A stretch of DNA of 64,000 nucleotides from Paenibacillus sp. RC67 (lineage in GTDB: Bacteria > Bacillota > Bacilli > Paenibacillales > NBRC-103111): contig NZ_CP125098.1 of NCBI RefSeq assembly GCF_030020805.1, forward strand, positions 3,867,501-3,931,500, written 5' to 3'. Within the stretch, counting starts at the first letter, position 1; every line of letters begins with the position of its first letter. The notes beneath the pieces are model-generated. The model saw only the letters and a list, made by a program, of their open reading frames with translations. It did not search any database and was not told where the DNA came from. A program made the position numbers and the translations under genes. Below are positions 26,473 through 35,488 of this stretch, in pieces.

Positions 26473-26858
26473 CCTTATCTCATTCCCGACGGATGGCGGG
26501 GAGCGATTTGTGGATTGGAAATCGGCCAAGGGAATTTGTGGAAATAACATTAGATACTTTTTAAGGATTACATGCTACCCGTGTACGTTCTCTTAATTAA
26601 TAATTGGAAATAATGTAAGTAGGAGAACGCAGCCCAAGCGAATGCATGGAAGCGTCCTTTTTATTGAACGGGCAGTTATGCGCAACAATTACGGGAATGC
26701 TCGTCTAATGTGTATCATGGTGGATATGCATGCCCCAATTAAATCCTGATGGCTGCGTCGATTGGAGAACAACGGAGAACGCCGCGATAAACGACTGCGT
26801 TGGCGCAACGATCTAATCCGGAGAGCCGTATTGGACGACGGAGCGGGAGTAATTACAT

Positions 26859-26892
26859 GAGACAGGATCGGCTTGCCGTCCTGTCTCTTTTC
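26859..26892 (+). terminator. Rho-independent terminator
   Basis: GAGACAGGA (26859-26867) and TCCTGTCTC (26879-26887) perfect arms plus TTTT. No gene was identified immediately upstream (26600-26858 contains only short frames), so its original gene may be lost. Confidence 0.75.
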
Positions 26893-27005
26893 GGTTAGGT
26901 CAGAAGGATTGACATTAATGGAAAGGGATGGGATAATGTATTATAGATCAAAGATAGTCAAAGTCAGGAAGAACTAATCTAATAACACGAAGGGAATGGT
27001 CCTAA

Positions 27006-27263
27006 ATGGCAGATAAGAACTTCATTTTTCTTGGCGGTTCAGTGCTCACGAACTACGGGCTGATTACAACGATTGATACAAACAACAAAGCGGTTGTTGC
27101 GGCGGCTGTAGCTGCATCGGGCGTGCTGCGCGGCACTACCGACTCGACGAACTCGACTTCTTCCGAAAGCGTCGGAGCGGTCTTTGCTGAGTTCGAGCGA
27201 TATCTGAAGAGCCTTGAATTTGATTATGAAGTGACGGTAAGCGGTCGACGCCTTGAATGGTGA
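27006..27263 (+). CDS. Small hypothetical protein
   Basis: 85 residues: a hydrophobic start (KNFIFLGGSVLTNYGLITTIDT), an Ala/Val-rich helix (AVVAAAVAASGVL), a Ser/Thr-rich linker (TTDSTNSTSSES) and a charged end (FAEFERYLKSLEFDYEVTVSGRRLEW). AAGGGAATGG precedes the ATG, and a terminator follows at once, so it looks like a genuine monocistronic gene. GC content is higher than in flanking DNA. No family is recognised. Confidence 0.5.
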   Translation: MADKNFIFLGGSVLTNYGLITTIDTNNKAVVAAAVAASGVLRGTTDSTNSTSSESVGAVFAEFERYLKSLEFDYEVTVSGRRLEW

Positions 27264-27273
27264 CGTTGAGAGG

Positions 27274-27303
27274 GGAGTGCGCTGCTGCAGCGCGCTCCTT
27301 TAT
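27274..27303 (+). terminator. Rho-independent terminator
   Basis: GGAGTGCGCTGC (27274-27285) and GCAGCGCGCTCC (27287-27298) pair with one wobble, followed by TTTAT, 11 bases after the 85-residue gene. Confidence 0.75.
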
Positions 27304-27375
27304 CTACAGTCCGCATTGTTCTAATGTATAAAAGTTAATCTTACAGATAACGATTCAACTAACATTGTGAAACAG

Positions 27376-27403
27376 CGGCAGCCGAACATCAGCTGCCGTT
27401 TTC
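27376..27403 (+). terminator. Short hairpin with T run
   Basis: CGGCAGC (27376-27382) and GCTGCCG (27392-27398) arms with TTTT after. It stands alone between two small genes; possibly the terminator of a lost gene. Confidence 0.5.
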
Positions 27404-27488
27404 CGTTAAAGTAATGGGCAGGAATGTTTAATAAATGGTTTACGTCTTATAAGATGACGATTTCTTTCTGAAGAGTGAGGATTTCAAA

Positions 27489-27926
27489 ATGAAAAAATCG
27501 AAATTAGAATTCAACATGCGTTTGAGGGAAGGTTATCCGGGGCCTATATATTTTGCAGATTTTATTATAGACGGACAATCCTTATACAATATGTATGCTA
27601 AGGAATTCGGCTTTGTATCTTGTTTGGGGTGGGGAAGTGAGGAATTTCAGCAAGAACAAATTTCAAGGTTATTACTATTGAGTAAGCCAGATTTTTCAAA
27701 TGGAAAGAATTCAATATATATATGCCCTGCATGTGCTGATTTGGAATGTGGGGCTGTATCTTTATTTATAGAGAAGACAAAAGAAATAATAACTTGGTCT
27801 TACATTGATGGTAGAGGAGAATTATTTGATAAGCAATTAATGTTCCATTTTGATAAACAAGATTATATTGAACAAATAAAATGTACATATGGATTAGGTG
27901 GGTTTAAGTTTCCTTGGGACAAATAA
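27489..27926 (+). CDS. Hypothetical protein with CPxCxDxxCGA motif, possible immunity protein
   Basis: A 145-residue soluble protein, aromatic and acidic. The middle has IYICPACADLECGAVSLFIE, resembling a recurrent motif (CPxCGDxGCGAxTxxIE) in short uncharacterised proteins that often lie among immunity genes. The beginning contains YFADFIIDGQSLYNMY. GAGTGAGGATTT precedes the ATG weakly. The gene downstream (28005) is a broken contact-dependent-inhibition immunity gene, so I infer that this too belongs to an orphan immunity set. Low GC. Function not established. Confidence 0.55.
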   Translation: MKKSKLEFNMRLREGYPGPIYFADFIIDGQSLYNMYAKEFGFVSCLGWGSEEFQQEQISRLLLLSKPDFSNGKNSIYICPACADLECGAVSLFIEKTKEIITWSYIDGRGELFDKQLMFHFDKQDYIEQIKCTYGLGGFKFPWDK

Positions 27927-28004
27927 ACCCTTCACTTCTTATTAAACAAAACGAACAGAAGAGTTCGATATATGTGAATGTGACGCTGTCAATTGAGGTG
28001 AAAA

Positions 28005-28260
28005 ATGGACATGGTGGATATAAGTATGACTTTAGAAGAACTTGAAGTGGAAAATTGGGGAGATCCTGAAAATGGAGCCACTGGTTTGATTAGAAAGTGT
28101 CTTGCATTACGAAGAAAACCTTTAAAGGGATTTCACCAACGATGATCTTACTAGAATGATCCTTCAGAAAATTTCTCTTAAATTGTATTATGCTCTCTTG
28201 ATTCCTTCAGAAAATTTCTCTTAAATTGTATAATATGCTCTCTTGATGGTTAAGGAGACC
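28005..28260 (+). pseudogene. Contact-dependent growth-inhibition immunity (CdiI-like) gene, frameshifted
   Basis: ATG 28005 (GAGGTGAA upstream) reads MTLEELEVENWGDPENG, then LIRKCLALRRKPLKG, the N-terminal pattern of the widespread small CdiI-type immunity family (LExxxWGxP...LVxxCHxLRxKPL). A one-base change near 28128 shifts the rest: DFTNDDLTRMILQKISLK continues in the next frame, equivalent to the family's EFTxEDLRxMIGQxIGL. A 43-base tandem duplication then disrupts the end. No partner toxin gene is nearby. Confidence 0.75.
28161..28248 (+). repeat. Tandem duplication of 43-45 bases
   Basis: Unit 1 starts CCTTCAGAAAATTTCTC at 28161, and unit 2 starts identically at 28204. Unit 2 differs by a two-base insertion (GTATAATATG for GTATTATG) and a final base. 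It sits in the decayed immunity gene, so is probably a replication slippage product. Confidence 0.85.
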
Positions 28261-28315
28261 GACTTGGAATATTCTTAAGTCAATCGATTGAGTATTATAC
28301 AAGTATAAGCGAGAA

Positions 28316-28560
28316 CTGTCCAATGACACAAAAGCGCCTACATAAACCAATCCGAAAAAGCTTGATTACTCAGGACTTTAATATTTTTATGTAGGGAAAT
28401 TTGTGTCATTAAAAAATGCGCAAATTTCCCTACTTTGTAGTATTGTGACACAAAACTACCTACATTGTAGATCTCCGAAACTTGGCAAGGATCCTTGGAC
28501 AGTAACGGAGACTTGATTAAGGACTAGTAAGAAAACTAGAAGCTCTGGATACTTCTGAGG
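28316..28560 (+). repeat. Copy 2 of the tyrosine-recombinase-associated repeat
   Basis: It contains a 25-base inverted pair (28322-28346 and 28386-28410, arms with GACACAAA and CCTACATAAA, a few mismatches). This is followed by a further GACACAAAAC-CCTACATTGTAG unit (28446-28470), then CTTGGCAAGGATCCT and GGACAGTAAC as in copy 1 at 12173. Just after, 28535-28565 reads KLEALDTSEVM, similar to the DLDISEV segment of the recombinase at 13195, so a recombinase stub is present here too. Confidence 0.65.
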
Positions 28561-28674
28561 TTATGTTAAACTTGTTTACAGGAATACATGCGATAACAGT
28601 CCCCTTACGAGACTTTCATTTTAAAGATGGCACCCTCTGCTAAGCGCTATATGCTCGATATCGTCAGCTACTAA

Positions 28675-30042
28675 TTAATTAGAAGATTTAAAACCGGCGA
28701 GTGCATTGGCATAAAGTAGGGGCTTAGCGACCTGATTGAGGTAAAGGGTTTTCTTTTTTGCGTATAGGGCAAGCTTATGATCAGGTAAAATATTTATTTC
28801 CAGTAACCACAAATCACCTTTTGTATCGAGCATCATATCCAAGCCTACATCAGCATAATTACCACCTTTGGATTCAAATATCTTGCATGCTTGAATACAA
28901 ATGTTTACCATGCGTTCATATGTTTCAAGGCTTTTATTTTTGCTTAGTCCGTACGCTTTTTGCAGAGCAGATAAAGCATCTGTTGCATATCCGGCATTTG
29001 TGAAGTTTGTAACGATACCGTTTCTCTTGCCAAAACGACCAATGATAGCTGTACAGGACCAATGAAGCCGTTCATTTTTTTGCATAATTACTCTAAAATC
29101 GATGCCTCTCTGTTTAAATCGCTTGATATCTATCGCTTGTTGTACAATGTAATTTCTCTTTTGCATGAGGGTAGACAAAAAGCGGGATGCATCCTTTGAC
29201 TGGATATGTTTGATGCTATAAGCGCTTTCCTTTTTATTATTTTCAGGGAAAATAAATTGATATCCTTTATTGGACTTAGCGACTTTAACAATTCCTCTGG
29301 ACATTTGATCCATTGTCGGTTTCAGATATACAGCACCATAACGTGACAGCATTTCATCTAGATCGTTTCGGTTGTGCAATTGTCTTGTATTCGGTAAATG
29401 CTTGCGGATGGCTTGGTTTGGAGAAAGCCATTTCCATAAGTCCCATTTATTGAAATGCTCTCCGAGGAAGTAACCGTTAAACATACGGGAACCGAGTACC
29501 TGGGAGAGAGCTTGATATGTTGTTGGTTTCAATTCTGCCCTTCTATATAGAACGGTTGGATAGGGGAAAGTGCCGTAGGTCCATTGGGACGTACCCGAAG
29601 TGCCCTGGCGGGAATAAAAATAGCCTTTAATTTTCTTTGGTTTTATAGAAATATCGTCTGCACGACAGATGTAAACAAGGCCCTTTATTTGTTCATAAGA
29701 ACGTAAGTAGTCATTAAATGATTTTAATTTACCTTTTGAAATGCGTTCTCCTGGTTTAAATCCAACGATGCCGATTACAGGCCCAATATGGACGTTATTT
29801 CCTTTAATGATAATCTTATATTTCAAATTGGGAAGACTCAACCCCTCCAGTGATTTGGACGATATGCCGATGGTATGGGCTGGCAAGCTTTGAGCTTTCT
29901 TCACCTTTAATAGCCTACTCCATCCGCCAAGATGAACCTTTACAGCCTTGGGAGGAGCAGCAAGCCTTCGATAAAAATCGTTGCTTACGAGTAAGCAGTC
30001 ACTTTCGGCATGATTTATCTTCTTAAGATACATAACGCTCAT
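28675..30042 (-). CDS. YheC/YheD-family ATP-grasp protein (spore-coat associated)
   Basis: 455 residues. The N-terminal beta region (to about 120) precedes a linker with IKGYFYSRQGTSG and YPTVLYRRAE. The ATP-grasp part follows: MFNGYFLGEHFNKWDLWKWLS, AVYLKPTMDQMSRGIVKV (ATP-binding lysine and loop), NYIVQQAIDIKRFKQRGIDFRVIMQKN, TNFTNAGYATDAL and ADVGLDMMLDTKGDLWLLEINILPDHK, with the D-x-x-x-D...E-I-N metal site. Families of this type (YheC/YheD) are made in sporulating Bacillus and found at the coat; their chemistry is unknown. The start overlaps the upstream gene's stop; ATG 30033 is an alternative with GGAG upstream. Confidence 0.88.
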   Translation of the reverse strand: MSVMYLKKINHAESDCLLVSNDFYRRLAAPPKAVKVHLGGWSRLLKVKKAQSLPAHTIGISSKSLEGLSLPNLKYKIIIKGNNVHIGPVIGIVGFKPGERISKGKLKSFNDYLRSYEQIKGLVYICRADDISIKPKKIKGYFYSRQGTSGTSQWTYGTFPYPTVLYRRAELKPTTYQALSQVLGSRMFNGYFLGEHFNKWDLWKWLSPNQAIRKHLPNTRQLHNRNDLDEMLSRYGAVYLKPTMDQMSRGIVKVAKSNKGYQFIFPENNKKESAYSIKHIQSKDASRFLSTLMQKRNYIVQQAIDIKRFKQRGIDFRVIMQKNERLHWSCTAIIGRFGKRNGIVTNFTNAGYATDALSALQKAYGLSKNKSLETYERMVNICIQACKIFESKGGNYADVGLDMMLDTKGDLWLLEINILPDHKLALYAKKKTLYLNQVAKPLLYANALAGFKSSN

Positions 30043-31379
30043 CTCCGCTTTCCTTTCAATGAAATGCTCCTTCCAAAGCCGGCAAGCTTCTTGGCATATA
30101 ACATATTTGCTCTGATCGTTTTTAAGAATATATGTTTTTCACCTGCATCCAGAGCAATGGTATGGTTAGGGTTGTTGTGATTAACCTCAATGAGCCATAA
30201 TCTTTTTTGGGTATCAAGGGCAAAATCAAAGCCGATATTCCCAACATGAAGACCTGAGGTCTCCAGCTGTTTAGCAATGTGAAGCGCACTTCTTTCCATT
30301 TTGCCACGAAGGGTTCTGATTTCTGCTTCTCCCATTTTTAATATTTTTTTAAGCGTTCGCGTGCCTTCCTGAGCGGTCCCACCCGCAGATATGTTACTGA
30401 CAATATATTTTCTAGGCCCATACCTGGAATAGATCCCCATCCATTGCCAATTACCGTTCTCGTCTTTAACTATAATGACCCTGAAGTCAATCAGGCGATC
30501 GTTGAGCGAAATCAGTTGTATCCTTTCCTGTAGTAAATATTGACTATGATGAGTTTGCGTTTTAACGAAATTGCCTAGCTCGCGAACGGTACCAAATTGT
30601 TTTTGTAATGTCCCGTTATAAGTGACCACAATTTTATTACGTTGTTTTGATAGTTTGAGAATATGCTTTCCTAAGGAACCACGTATCGGCTTCATATATA
30701 CTTCCGGACATTGATTGAACATTTGAGCAATATCCTGTGGTTTGTGGTATAACACGGTTTTAGGCAAGAGCTTTCGGATGGATGCGTTTTTTGAAAGCAC
30801 TTTGTGCATCGTCCATTTATCAAGGTGATAATCATTAAAAATCGTTTTACCCAGGCTATTGTTTAAATGAGTAATCAACTGATCATTTGCTGATGACTTA
30901 TTCAATATAGATGCTGGATAATGGTATTGACCGTACCTCCACGTACGTTTGGAGGGAATATACATATAACCGCCAATCGTCTTATCCCGAAGGTTAACAT
31001 CTCCCGGGGAAAAGACCAGTATCGAGCCTCCAATAAGACTATCCATCTGAACATAATGCAATAAGCTATCTGTTGGCACTTTGCCTCTAGTTCTATCCAC
31101 AAGAATACCTATATAAGGACCTACTGTAAGCGTAGATTTATACTTATTGAATTGAAAGGTACATTCCTCCGGTATTTTTAGCTTGTGAAGACACCTAACG
31201 GAGGCGATAATCTGGTTGGCTTGAACATTTTTTGAGGTTAGAATTTTTACAGGAACGACATTGATGCCATATTTGAGCAAAAGGTTCTGATTGGGAACTA
31301 ACTTCCAATGCTTAGCAAATGAGTAAGGAACCAGGATAGAATCCTTCGAAATGGAGGAACTGCCGCGAAACTTCATCAT
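30039..31379 (-). CDS. YheC/YheD-family ATP-grasp protein
   Basis: Paralogue of the next gene, with which it overlaps by four bases. It has IGILVDRTRGKV, IGGYMYIPSKRTW and RYGQYHYPASIL, then the ATP-grasp core: IFNDYHLDKWTMHKVLSKN, EVYMKPIRGSLGKHILKL (Lys and Ser/Gly loop), YLLQERIQLISLNDRLIDFRVIIVKDE, VSNISAGGTAQ and GNIGFDFALDTQKRLWLIEVNHNNPNH. The glutamate and asparagine of LIEVN are the metal ligands. 446 residues. AAGGAAAG precedes the ATG pair. First gene of this minus-strand pair; divergent from the third paralogue at 31534. Confidence 0.88.
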   Translation of the reverse strand: MMKFRGSSSISKDSILVPYSFAKHWKLVPNQNLLLKYGINVVPVKILTSKNVQANQIIASVRCLHKLKIPEECTFQFNKYKSTLTVGPYIGILVDRTRGKVPTDSLLHYVQMDSLIGGSILVFSPGDVNLRDKTIGGYMYIPSKRTWRYGQYHYPASILNKSSANDQLITHLNNSLGKTIFNDYHLDKWTMHKVLSKNASIRKLLPKTVLYHKPQDIAQMFNQCPEVYMKPIRGSLGKHILKLSKQRNKIVVTYNGTLQKQFGTVRELGNFVKTQTHHSQYLLQERIQLISLNDRLIDFRVIIVKDENGNWQWMGIYSRYGPRKYIVSNISAGGTAQEGTRTLKKILKMGEAEIRTLRGKMERSALHIAKQLETSGLHVGNIGFDFALDTQKRLWLIEVNHNNPNHTIALDAGEKHIFLKTIRANMLYAKKLAGFGRSISLKGKRR

Positions 31380-31533
31380 GGTTAGGATACTTTCCTTCCA
31401 TAGAGTAATGATCTATGCATTAGTTTATGTACATTTTCACTGAAGTTTCACTTTTGTAAATAATTGGGCGTTGTAGCTTTCTTCTTATTCATTTCATAAA
31501 ATGAAAAGGTTCATGCGAGGGAGGCGTTCATTA

Positions 31534-32592
31534 ATGGCAACATTAGGTATCATGCTGGATCGGATCATTAAAAGCGAATACAAATGGCAAATCAAAGCAA
31601 TGAAACCGGCAGGTTTTGAAAAGGTGCTGCTCTTTACGCCAGATCATGTAAATTTGCAAACGAAAAGAATTTCCGGGTGGGTTTATGCTAACAATCAATG
31701 GAAATATCACTCAGTTTCCCCGTTTCCAACTTTAATCTACGACCGTGGTGAATACAGCGGCCACATGCTTCTTAGAGCAAAACAAGTAAAGGAAAAGGCT
31801 GGAATTCCATTTATTGGAGAATGGTTAGGTAATAATAAATGGAGTATTCAAACACATCTCGCTACGAACCCTAAACTCAGACCTCATCTTATTCCTTCTA
31901 ACTTACTAAATGACATCCAATCCATTCAAGCTATGATCAACAAATATAAAACAGTCATCATCAAACCTCTCGGTACCCATTCAGGAATTGGTATATTAAA
32001 GCTTTCTTTGCGAAATGGAAAGTATACTATAGATGAGGATTCGAAAAAAAGTTTATCGCTTTCGAAAGCTGGAGTGACCGCAAGGCTTAAAGTAATACGT
32101 AATAAAAAACGTTATATGATTCAAAGATGGATTGATATAACGGATAAATCTAACAGAGTTTACGATATTCGTGTGTTAATACAGAAAAATGAACGAGGTA
32201 TATGGCATATTACAGGGATGGGAGTGCGCCTAGGGAAAGTGGGAAATATAACTTCGAATTTAGCTACAGGAGGGGAAGCTGAGGAGATCGTTTTGTTTTT
32301 GACAAAACAATTCGGAGCTGCAAAAGCACGTATGATCCAGAATAGGCTTCGCACACTTACTAATGAAATAGCAGTCCATTTGGAACGCTCGTACCATAAA
32401 CGTTTAGTGGAGCTAGGATTGGATTTCGGCATTGATAAAAAATCGAATATATGGATTATCGAAGTAAACACAAAGCCTGGCAAAAAGCTGCTTGAACAGG
32501 TGGGGACTTTAAAAACATTTAAGGAAAGCTTGCAGCTTCCGATCTATTATGCGGGCTTTTTGCGAGCTAAGACTCGTTCCCAAACAGAGTGA
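31534..32592 (+). CDS. YheC/YheD-family ATP-grasp protein (short form)
   Basis: It lacks most of the N-terminal beta region of its two neighbours. The start ATG 31534 has GGGAGG upstream; the open frame begins at 31501. Motifs: FTPDHVNLQTKRISGWVY, FPTLIYDRGEY, IGEWLGNNKWSIQTHL, TVIIKPLGTHSGIGILKL (ATP loop), YMIQRWIDITDK, YDIRVLIQKN, TSNLATGGEAE and ELGLDFGIDKKSNIWIIEVNTKPGKK. The ATP-grasp catalytic set looks complete. Length about 352. A hairpin terminator follows. Likely co-regulated with the spore-surface genes on both sides. Confidence 0.87.
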   Translation: MATLGIMLDRIIKSEYKWQIKAMKPAGFEKVLLFTPDHVNLQTKRISGWVYANNQWKYHSVSPFPTLIYDRGEYSGHMLLRAKQVKEKAGIPFIGEWLGNNKWSIQTHLATNPKLRPHLIPSNLLNDIQSIQAMINKYKTVIIKPLGTHSGIGILKLSLRNGKYTIDEDSKKSLSLSKAGVTARLKVIRNKKRYMIQRWIDITDKSNRVYDIRVLIQKNERGIWHITGMGVRLGKVGNITSNLATGGEAEEIVLFLTKQFGAAKARMIQNRLRTLTNEIAVHLERSYHKRLVELGLDFGIDKKSNIWIIEVNTKPGKKLLEQVGTLKTFKESLQLPIYYAGFLRAKTRSQTE

Positions 32593-32623
32593 AATTATTC
32601 ACAAAATGCAACACGTTTCCATA

Positions 32624-32668
32624 AAAATCCTTGAGTTTTCCTGAAAATCGGAAACACCCAAGGATTTT
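32624..32668. terminator. Bidirectional hairpin terminator between convergent genes
   Basis: AAAATCCTTG (32624-32633) and CAAGGATTTT (32659-32668) are perfect outer arms, with a partly paired interior (GTTTTCC/GGAAAC). It ends the 31534 gene and faces the minus-strand deacetylase gene. Confidence 0.8.
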
Positions 32669-32756
32669 CTATTAAGGACGAAGCCTGTGAATATTAGCGC
32701 ACCTTTAGACTTATGCCTAGCTCACTGAAGTCGCAAGAGAATATGATGTTAGTAGT

Positions 32757-33410
32757 CTAAGTTACACGTTTGGCGCTCCGCAATAGCTGAGTGACACTCA
32801 CCATTTTCAAGCCTTTTAAACGTAATGTACGAATGATACGGGGAAGCGCCGCTGCAGTTTGCTTGGCTGAATCACTGGCGTGCAGAAGGATGATATCCCC
32901 CGCGCCAGCTTTGGATACTACATTCCTGACTATGGTGGCGACACCCGGATTCTTCCAATCAAGGGAATCGACACTCCAATGTATAGTCCGGTAGCCCATA
33001 CCGCTTAATTGGCGAATAACAGCAGCATTCATATCACCATTGGGTGTTCGGATAAGGTTCGGACTTGTTCCTGTCGATGATTTGAGCACCTTTTCAGCTA
33101 ATCGCACTTGAGATCGAATCCACTGCTTGCTATGTTCTGTGAAATTTTCATGCAAGTAGCCGTGGGAACCGATTTCATAACCGTTTTTTGCGATCACCCG
33201 AGCTAGATAAGGCCGTTTTTCAATAACAGGGCCAGACAGGAAAAAGGTCGCATGCCTGACATCATGCTTACGAAGTATTTCTAATACTTTCGGCGCTACC
33301 GTTCCACCCCAGCCGATATCAAAGGTTAAGGCTACCCATTTCTTGGGGGTATTGACTCGATAAATCGCTTCACTGTTCAATTCAATGTTCACTCCCTTTC
33401 TTAGAATCAT
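32757..33410 (-). CDS. PdaB-like polysaccharide deacetylase (NodB fold)
   Basis: NodB domain with the PdaB-type first motif TFDIGWGG (the usual TFDDG second Asp is replaced, as in sporulation PdaB/YlxY relatives), ATFFLSGPVIEKRPYLARVI, the metal motif GSHGYLHENFTEH, RTPNGDMNAAVI, HWSVDSLDWKNPG and IILLHASDSAKQT. Probably N-deacetylates cortex or coat glycan. ATG 33410 and an internal TTG at 33380 (GGGAG upstream, giving NSEAIYRVNTPK) are both possible; the latter matches the paralogue at 37169. No signal peptide is visible. It is divergent from the CgeB-like gene at 33473. Confidence 0.85.
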   Translation of the reverse strand: MILRKGVNIELNSEAIYRVNTPKKWVALTFDIGWGGTVAPKVLEILRKHDVRHATFFLSGPVIEKRPYLARVIAKNGYEIGSHGYLHENFTEHSKQWIRSQVRLAEKVLKSSTGTSPNLIRTPNGDMNAAVIRQLSGMGYRTIHWSVDSLDWKNPGVATIVRNVVSKAGAGDIILLHASDSAKQTAAALPRIIRTLRLKGLKMVSVTQLLRSAKRVT

Positions 33411-33472
33411 ATTCCCTTAATGCTGAATTGATTGGACGAATGTTTACTCCCTGACAAACATAGGAGAGAGCT

Positions 33473-34540
33473 ATGAGAATATTGTTTCTAGAACGCGGCA
33501 AGCTGTGGTCTTACGGTTTACCGGATGGGTTTAGGGATCTTGGACATACAGTTCGGATGTCAGGTCCCGTTATACAGAATAAACTGGAAAAGCAGATAAA
33601 CTCCTTTCGCCCTGACTTGCTCATTTCAGTGGGGTGGGGGCTGGATCATACAAAACCAAAATTGAAGCTTGTTCGCAAACTTGCAACGCGGTATAAGATT
33701 CCTCTGATCTATTGGTCTACAGAGGATCCTAATTTTACGGAAGCATTCACAATTCCATTAATTCAAACGATGAAACCGGATTTCGTCTTCACCATTTGTG
33801 CGAAGAGCACGGCAAGGTTTCGTAACTTAGGAATTCCGTCAGCACACTTAGATTTCGGTTATCACCACAAGGTTCACCATTATGTTAAACCAATTGATAA
33901 ATACCGCAGTGATATTGCAGTCGTTGCTAATGCCTATCCGGATGTGCTTCGCAAGTATCCTACTCATTACCGGCGTAAGGCGCTTGATATTCTTATAAGC
34001 CCGTTGCTGAAGAAAGGATACCGCATCGATTTTTACGGTCGTGATTGGGATAAGATGGCGCTTTACTTAGGCAAAAAAATCCCGCAGAAATGGCTGCGGG
34101 GCCCCATTCCTTATAAGGATGCTTTTAAAGTATATAATTCGGCAAACATTATTTTAGGCTTGCAGAATTATTACGATATGGTAACTCAGCGAACGTACGA
34201 GGTTCTGGGATCAAGGGGCTTTTTGCTTACATGCGATACGCAAGGGGTGCGGCGGCTCCTAAAGCCTGGAAAAGATGTGGTTGTTTCTTCAACGCCTCAG
34301 CAGACCGTTGAGTTGGTGAGCCGTTATTTGAGAAATTTTCAGGCTAGGGAATCGATTCGAAAAAAGGTGGAAAAGCGATTTATCCGCATCATTACAAAAA
34401 TCGTGCTCGTCATCTGCTTCAGATACTGCAGCGTCACAGGGTACTGCCTTCACAAAAGCGGGGAGGATCATAATGAAGAGACGACAACTGCGAATTGCTT
34501 TTCTAGAAAGCCACCCGATGTGGATTCACGGATTACCTAA
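33473..34540 (+). CDS. CgeB-like glycosyltransferase, frameshifted near the 3' end
   Basis: MRILFLERGKLWSYGLPDGFRDLGH opens a CgeB-type GT-B protein; YWSTEDPNF, DFVFTICAKS, LDFGYHH, YGRDWDKM and TQRTYEVLGSRGFLLTCDTQGVRRLLKPGKD follow. These match the two paralogues at 34473 and 36146 throughout. After about residue 300 this frame diverges into non-homologous sequence; one base out of register, however, GKAIYPHHYKNRARHLLQILQRH continues the expected C-terminus and ends at TAA 34471-34473, overlapping the next ATG. So a one-base deletion near 34367 (mutation or sequence error) makes the protein run on to 34540. CgeB in Bacillus glycosylates the spore crust. Confidence 0.85.
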   Translation: MRILFLERGKLWSYGLPDGFRDLGHTVRMSGPVIQNKLEKQINSFRPDLLISVGWGLDHTKPKLKLVRKLATRYKIPLIYWSTEDPNFTEAFTIPLIQTMKPDFVFTICAKSTARFRNLGIPSAHLDFGYHHKVHHYVKPIDKYRSDIAVVANAYPDVLRKYPTHYRRKALDILISPLLKKGYRIDFYGRDWDKMALYLGKKIPQKWLRGPIPYKDAFKVYNSANIILGLQNYYDMVTQRTYEVLGSRGFLLTCDTQGVRRLLKPGKDVVVSSTPQQTVELVSRYLRNFQARESIRKKVEKRFIRIITKIVLVICFRYCSVTGYCLHKSGEDHNEETTTANCFSRKPPDVDSRIT

Positions 34541-35462
34541 CGGTTTTCGTAGACTCGGCCACCGTGTTATTACGTGCGCCCCAGCACCGGGAAGAAAAGG
34601 AATGCTGCGGAGATTTAAGCCAGACCTAATTTTGTCAATAGGTTGGACGCCAGCCAACAGTACACCCGAGAAACAACGTGTCATAGCCGAGCTTGTCCGA
34701 TCTGTTGGGGCGCCGCATATCTATTGGTCAACGGAAGATCCTGGCTATACGGATGAGTTTTCATTACCTTTAATACGAAGAGTCAAACCAGATTTTGTAT
34801 TTTCTATTCATCGCCCGACGGTTCGAGTTTTCAACAAGCTTTCGATTCGGGCAGCACATCTTGACTTCGGTAGTGATCCCTCCGTCCACCGGCGAGTAGC
34901 ACCAGTATCCAAATATAAAGCAACTGCGGCTCTAGTCGCTAATGGCTACTCAAAGCTGTACCATAAGAAACCGAATCATTTTCGGTTTCATTCTATTCGG
35001 CGACTGGTCAACCCGTTTCTCAATAAGAATATAAAAGTAGATATTTACGGCAGGGACTGGACACGTATGAAAAAAATTCTCGCCAAGCCGGTAAAAAATA
35101 GTTTCATTCACGGATACTTGCCTTATAAGGAAGCAATCAAGGTATATAATTCCGTACAATTTGTACTTGGACCACAAAACGCAGAGGATCGTTTGACACA
35201 ACGCACATACGAAATCTTAGCCTCTGGAGGGCTATTGATTACTGACGATACGCCAGAAGTAAGAAAATGGTTCCAGCCTGGAAGAGACTTGCTGGTTACA
35301 AATTCGGAACAGCAAACCAAGGCAATCATTGAAAAGTATTCAAAGCGGCCATTAGAGATAGAGCGAATCCGCCGAAACGCTGTCCGTGCCGCTAAGCTTC
35401 ATACCTATACAAGCCGGGCACGTTACGTACTTCGTACATTGCTGCAACAAGGTATTATTTAA
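34473..35462 (+). CDS. CgeB-like glycosyltransferase
   Basis: 329 residues, intact, paralogous to 33473 and 36146. RIAFLESHPMWIHGLPNGFRRLGH, then LILSIGWTPANS, HIYWSTEDPGYTDEF, RVKPDFVFSIHRP, AHLDFGSDPSVHR, YGRDWTRM, IHGYLPYKEAIKVYNS and RTYEILASGGLLITDDTPEVRKWFQPGRD, with the Glyco_trans_1 EILASGG element. GAGGATCATA lies before the ATG, which overlaps the upstream stop, so the genes are translationally coupled. The product is rich in Arg/Lys (pI would be high). Expected role: sugar transfer in the spore crust or coat. Confidence 0.9.
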   Translation: MKRRQLRIAFLESHPMWIHGLPNGFRRLGHRVITCAPAPGRKGMLRRFKPDLILSIGWTPANSTPEKQRVIAELVRSVGAPHIYWSTEDPGYTDEFSLPLIRRVKPDFVFSIHRPTVRVFNKLSIRAAHLDFGSDPSVHRRVAPVSKYKATAALVANGYSKLYHKKPNHFRFHSIRRLVNPFLNKNIKVDIYGRDWTRMKKILAKPVKNSFIHGYLPYKEAIKVYNSVQFVLGPQNAEDRLTQRTYEILASGGLLITDDTPEVRKWFQPGRDLLVTNSEQQTKAIIEKYSKRPLEIERIRRNAVRAAKLHTYTSRARYVLRTLLQQGII

Positions 35463-35488
35463 GCGGATGAGTAGGGAGGGGTGCGAAA

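Noticed and set aside
28316..28470. CRISPR-like or iteron origin at the GACACAAA repeats
   Set aside because: The units are inverted as well as direct, occur as separate loci and are tied to recombinase remnants; no replication gene is present.
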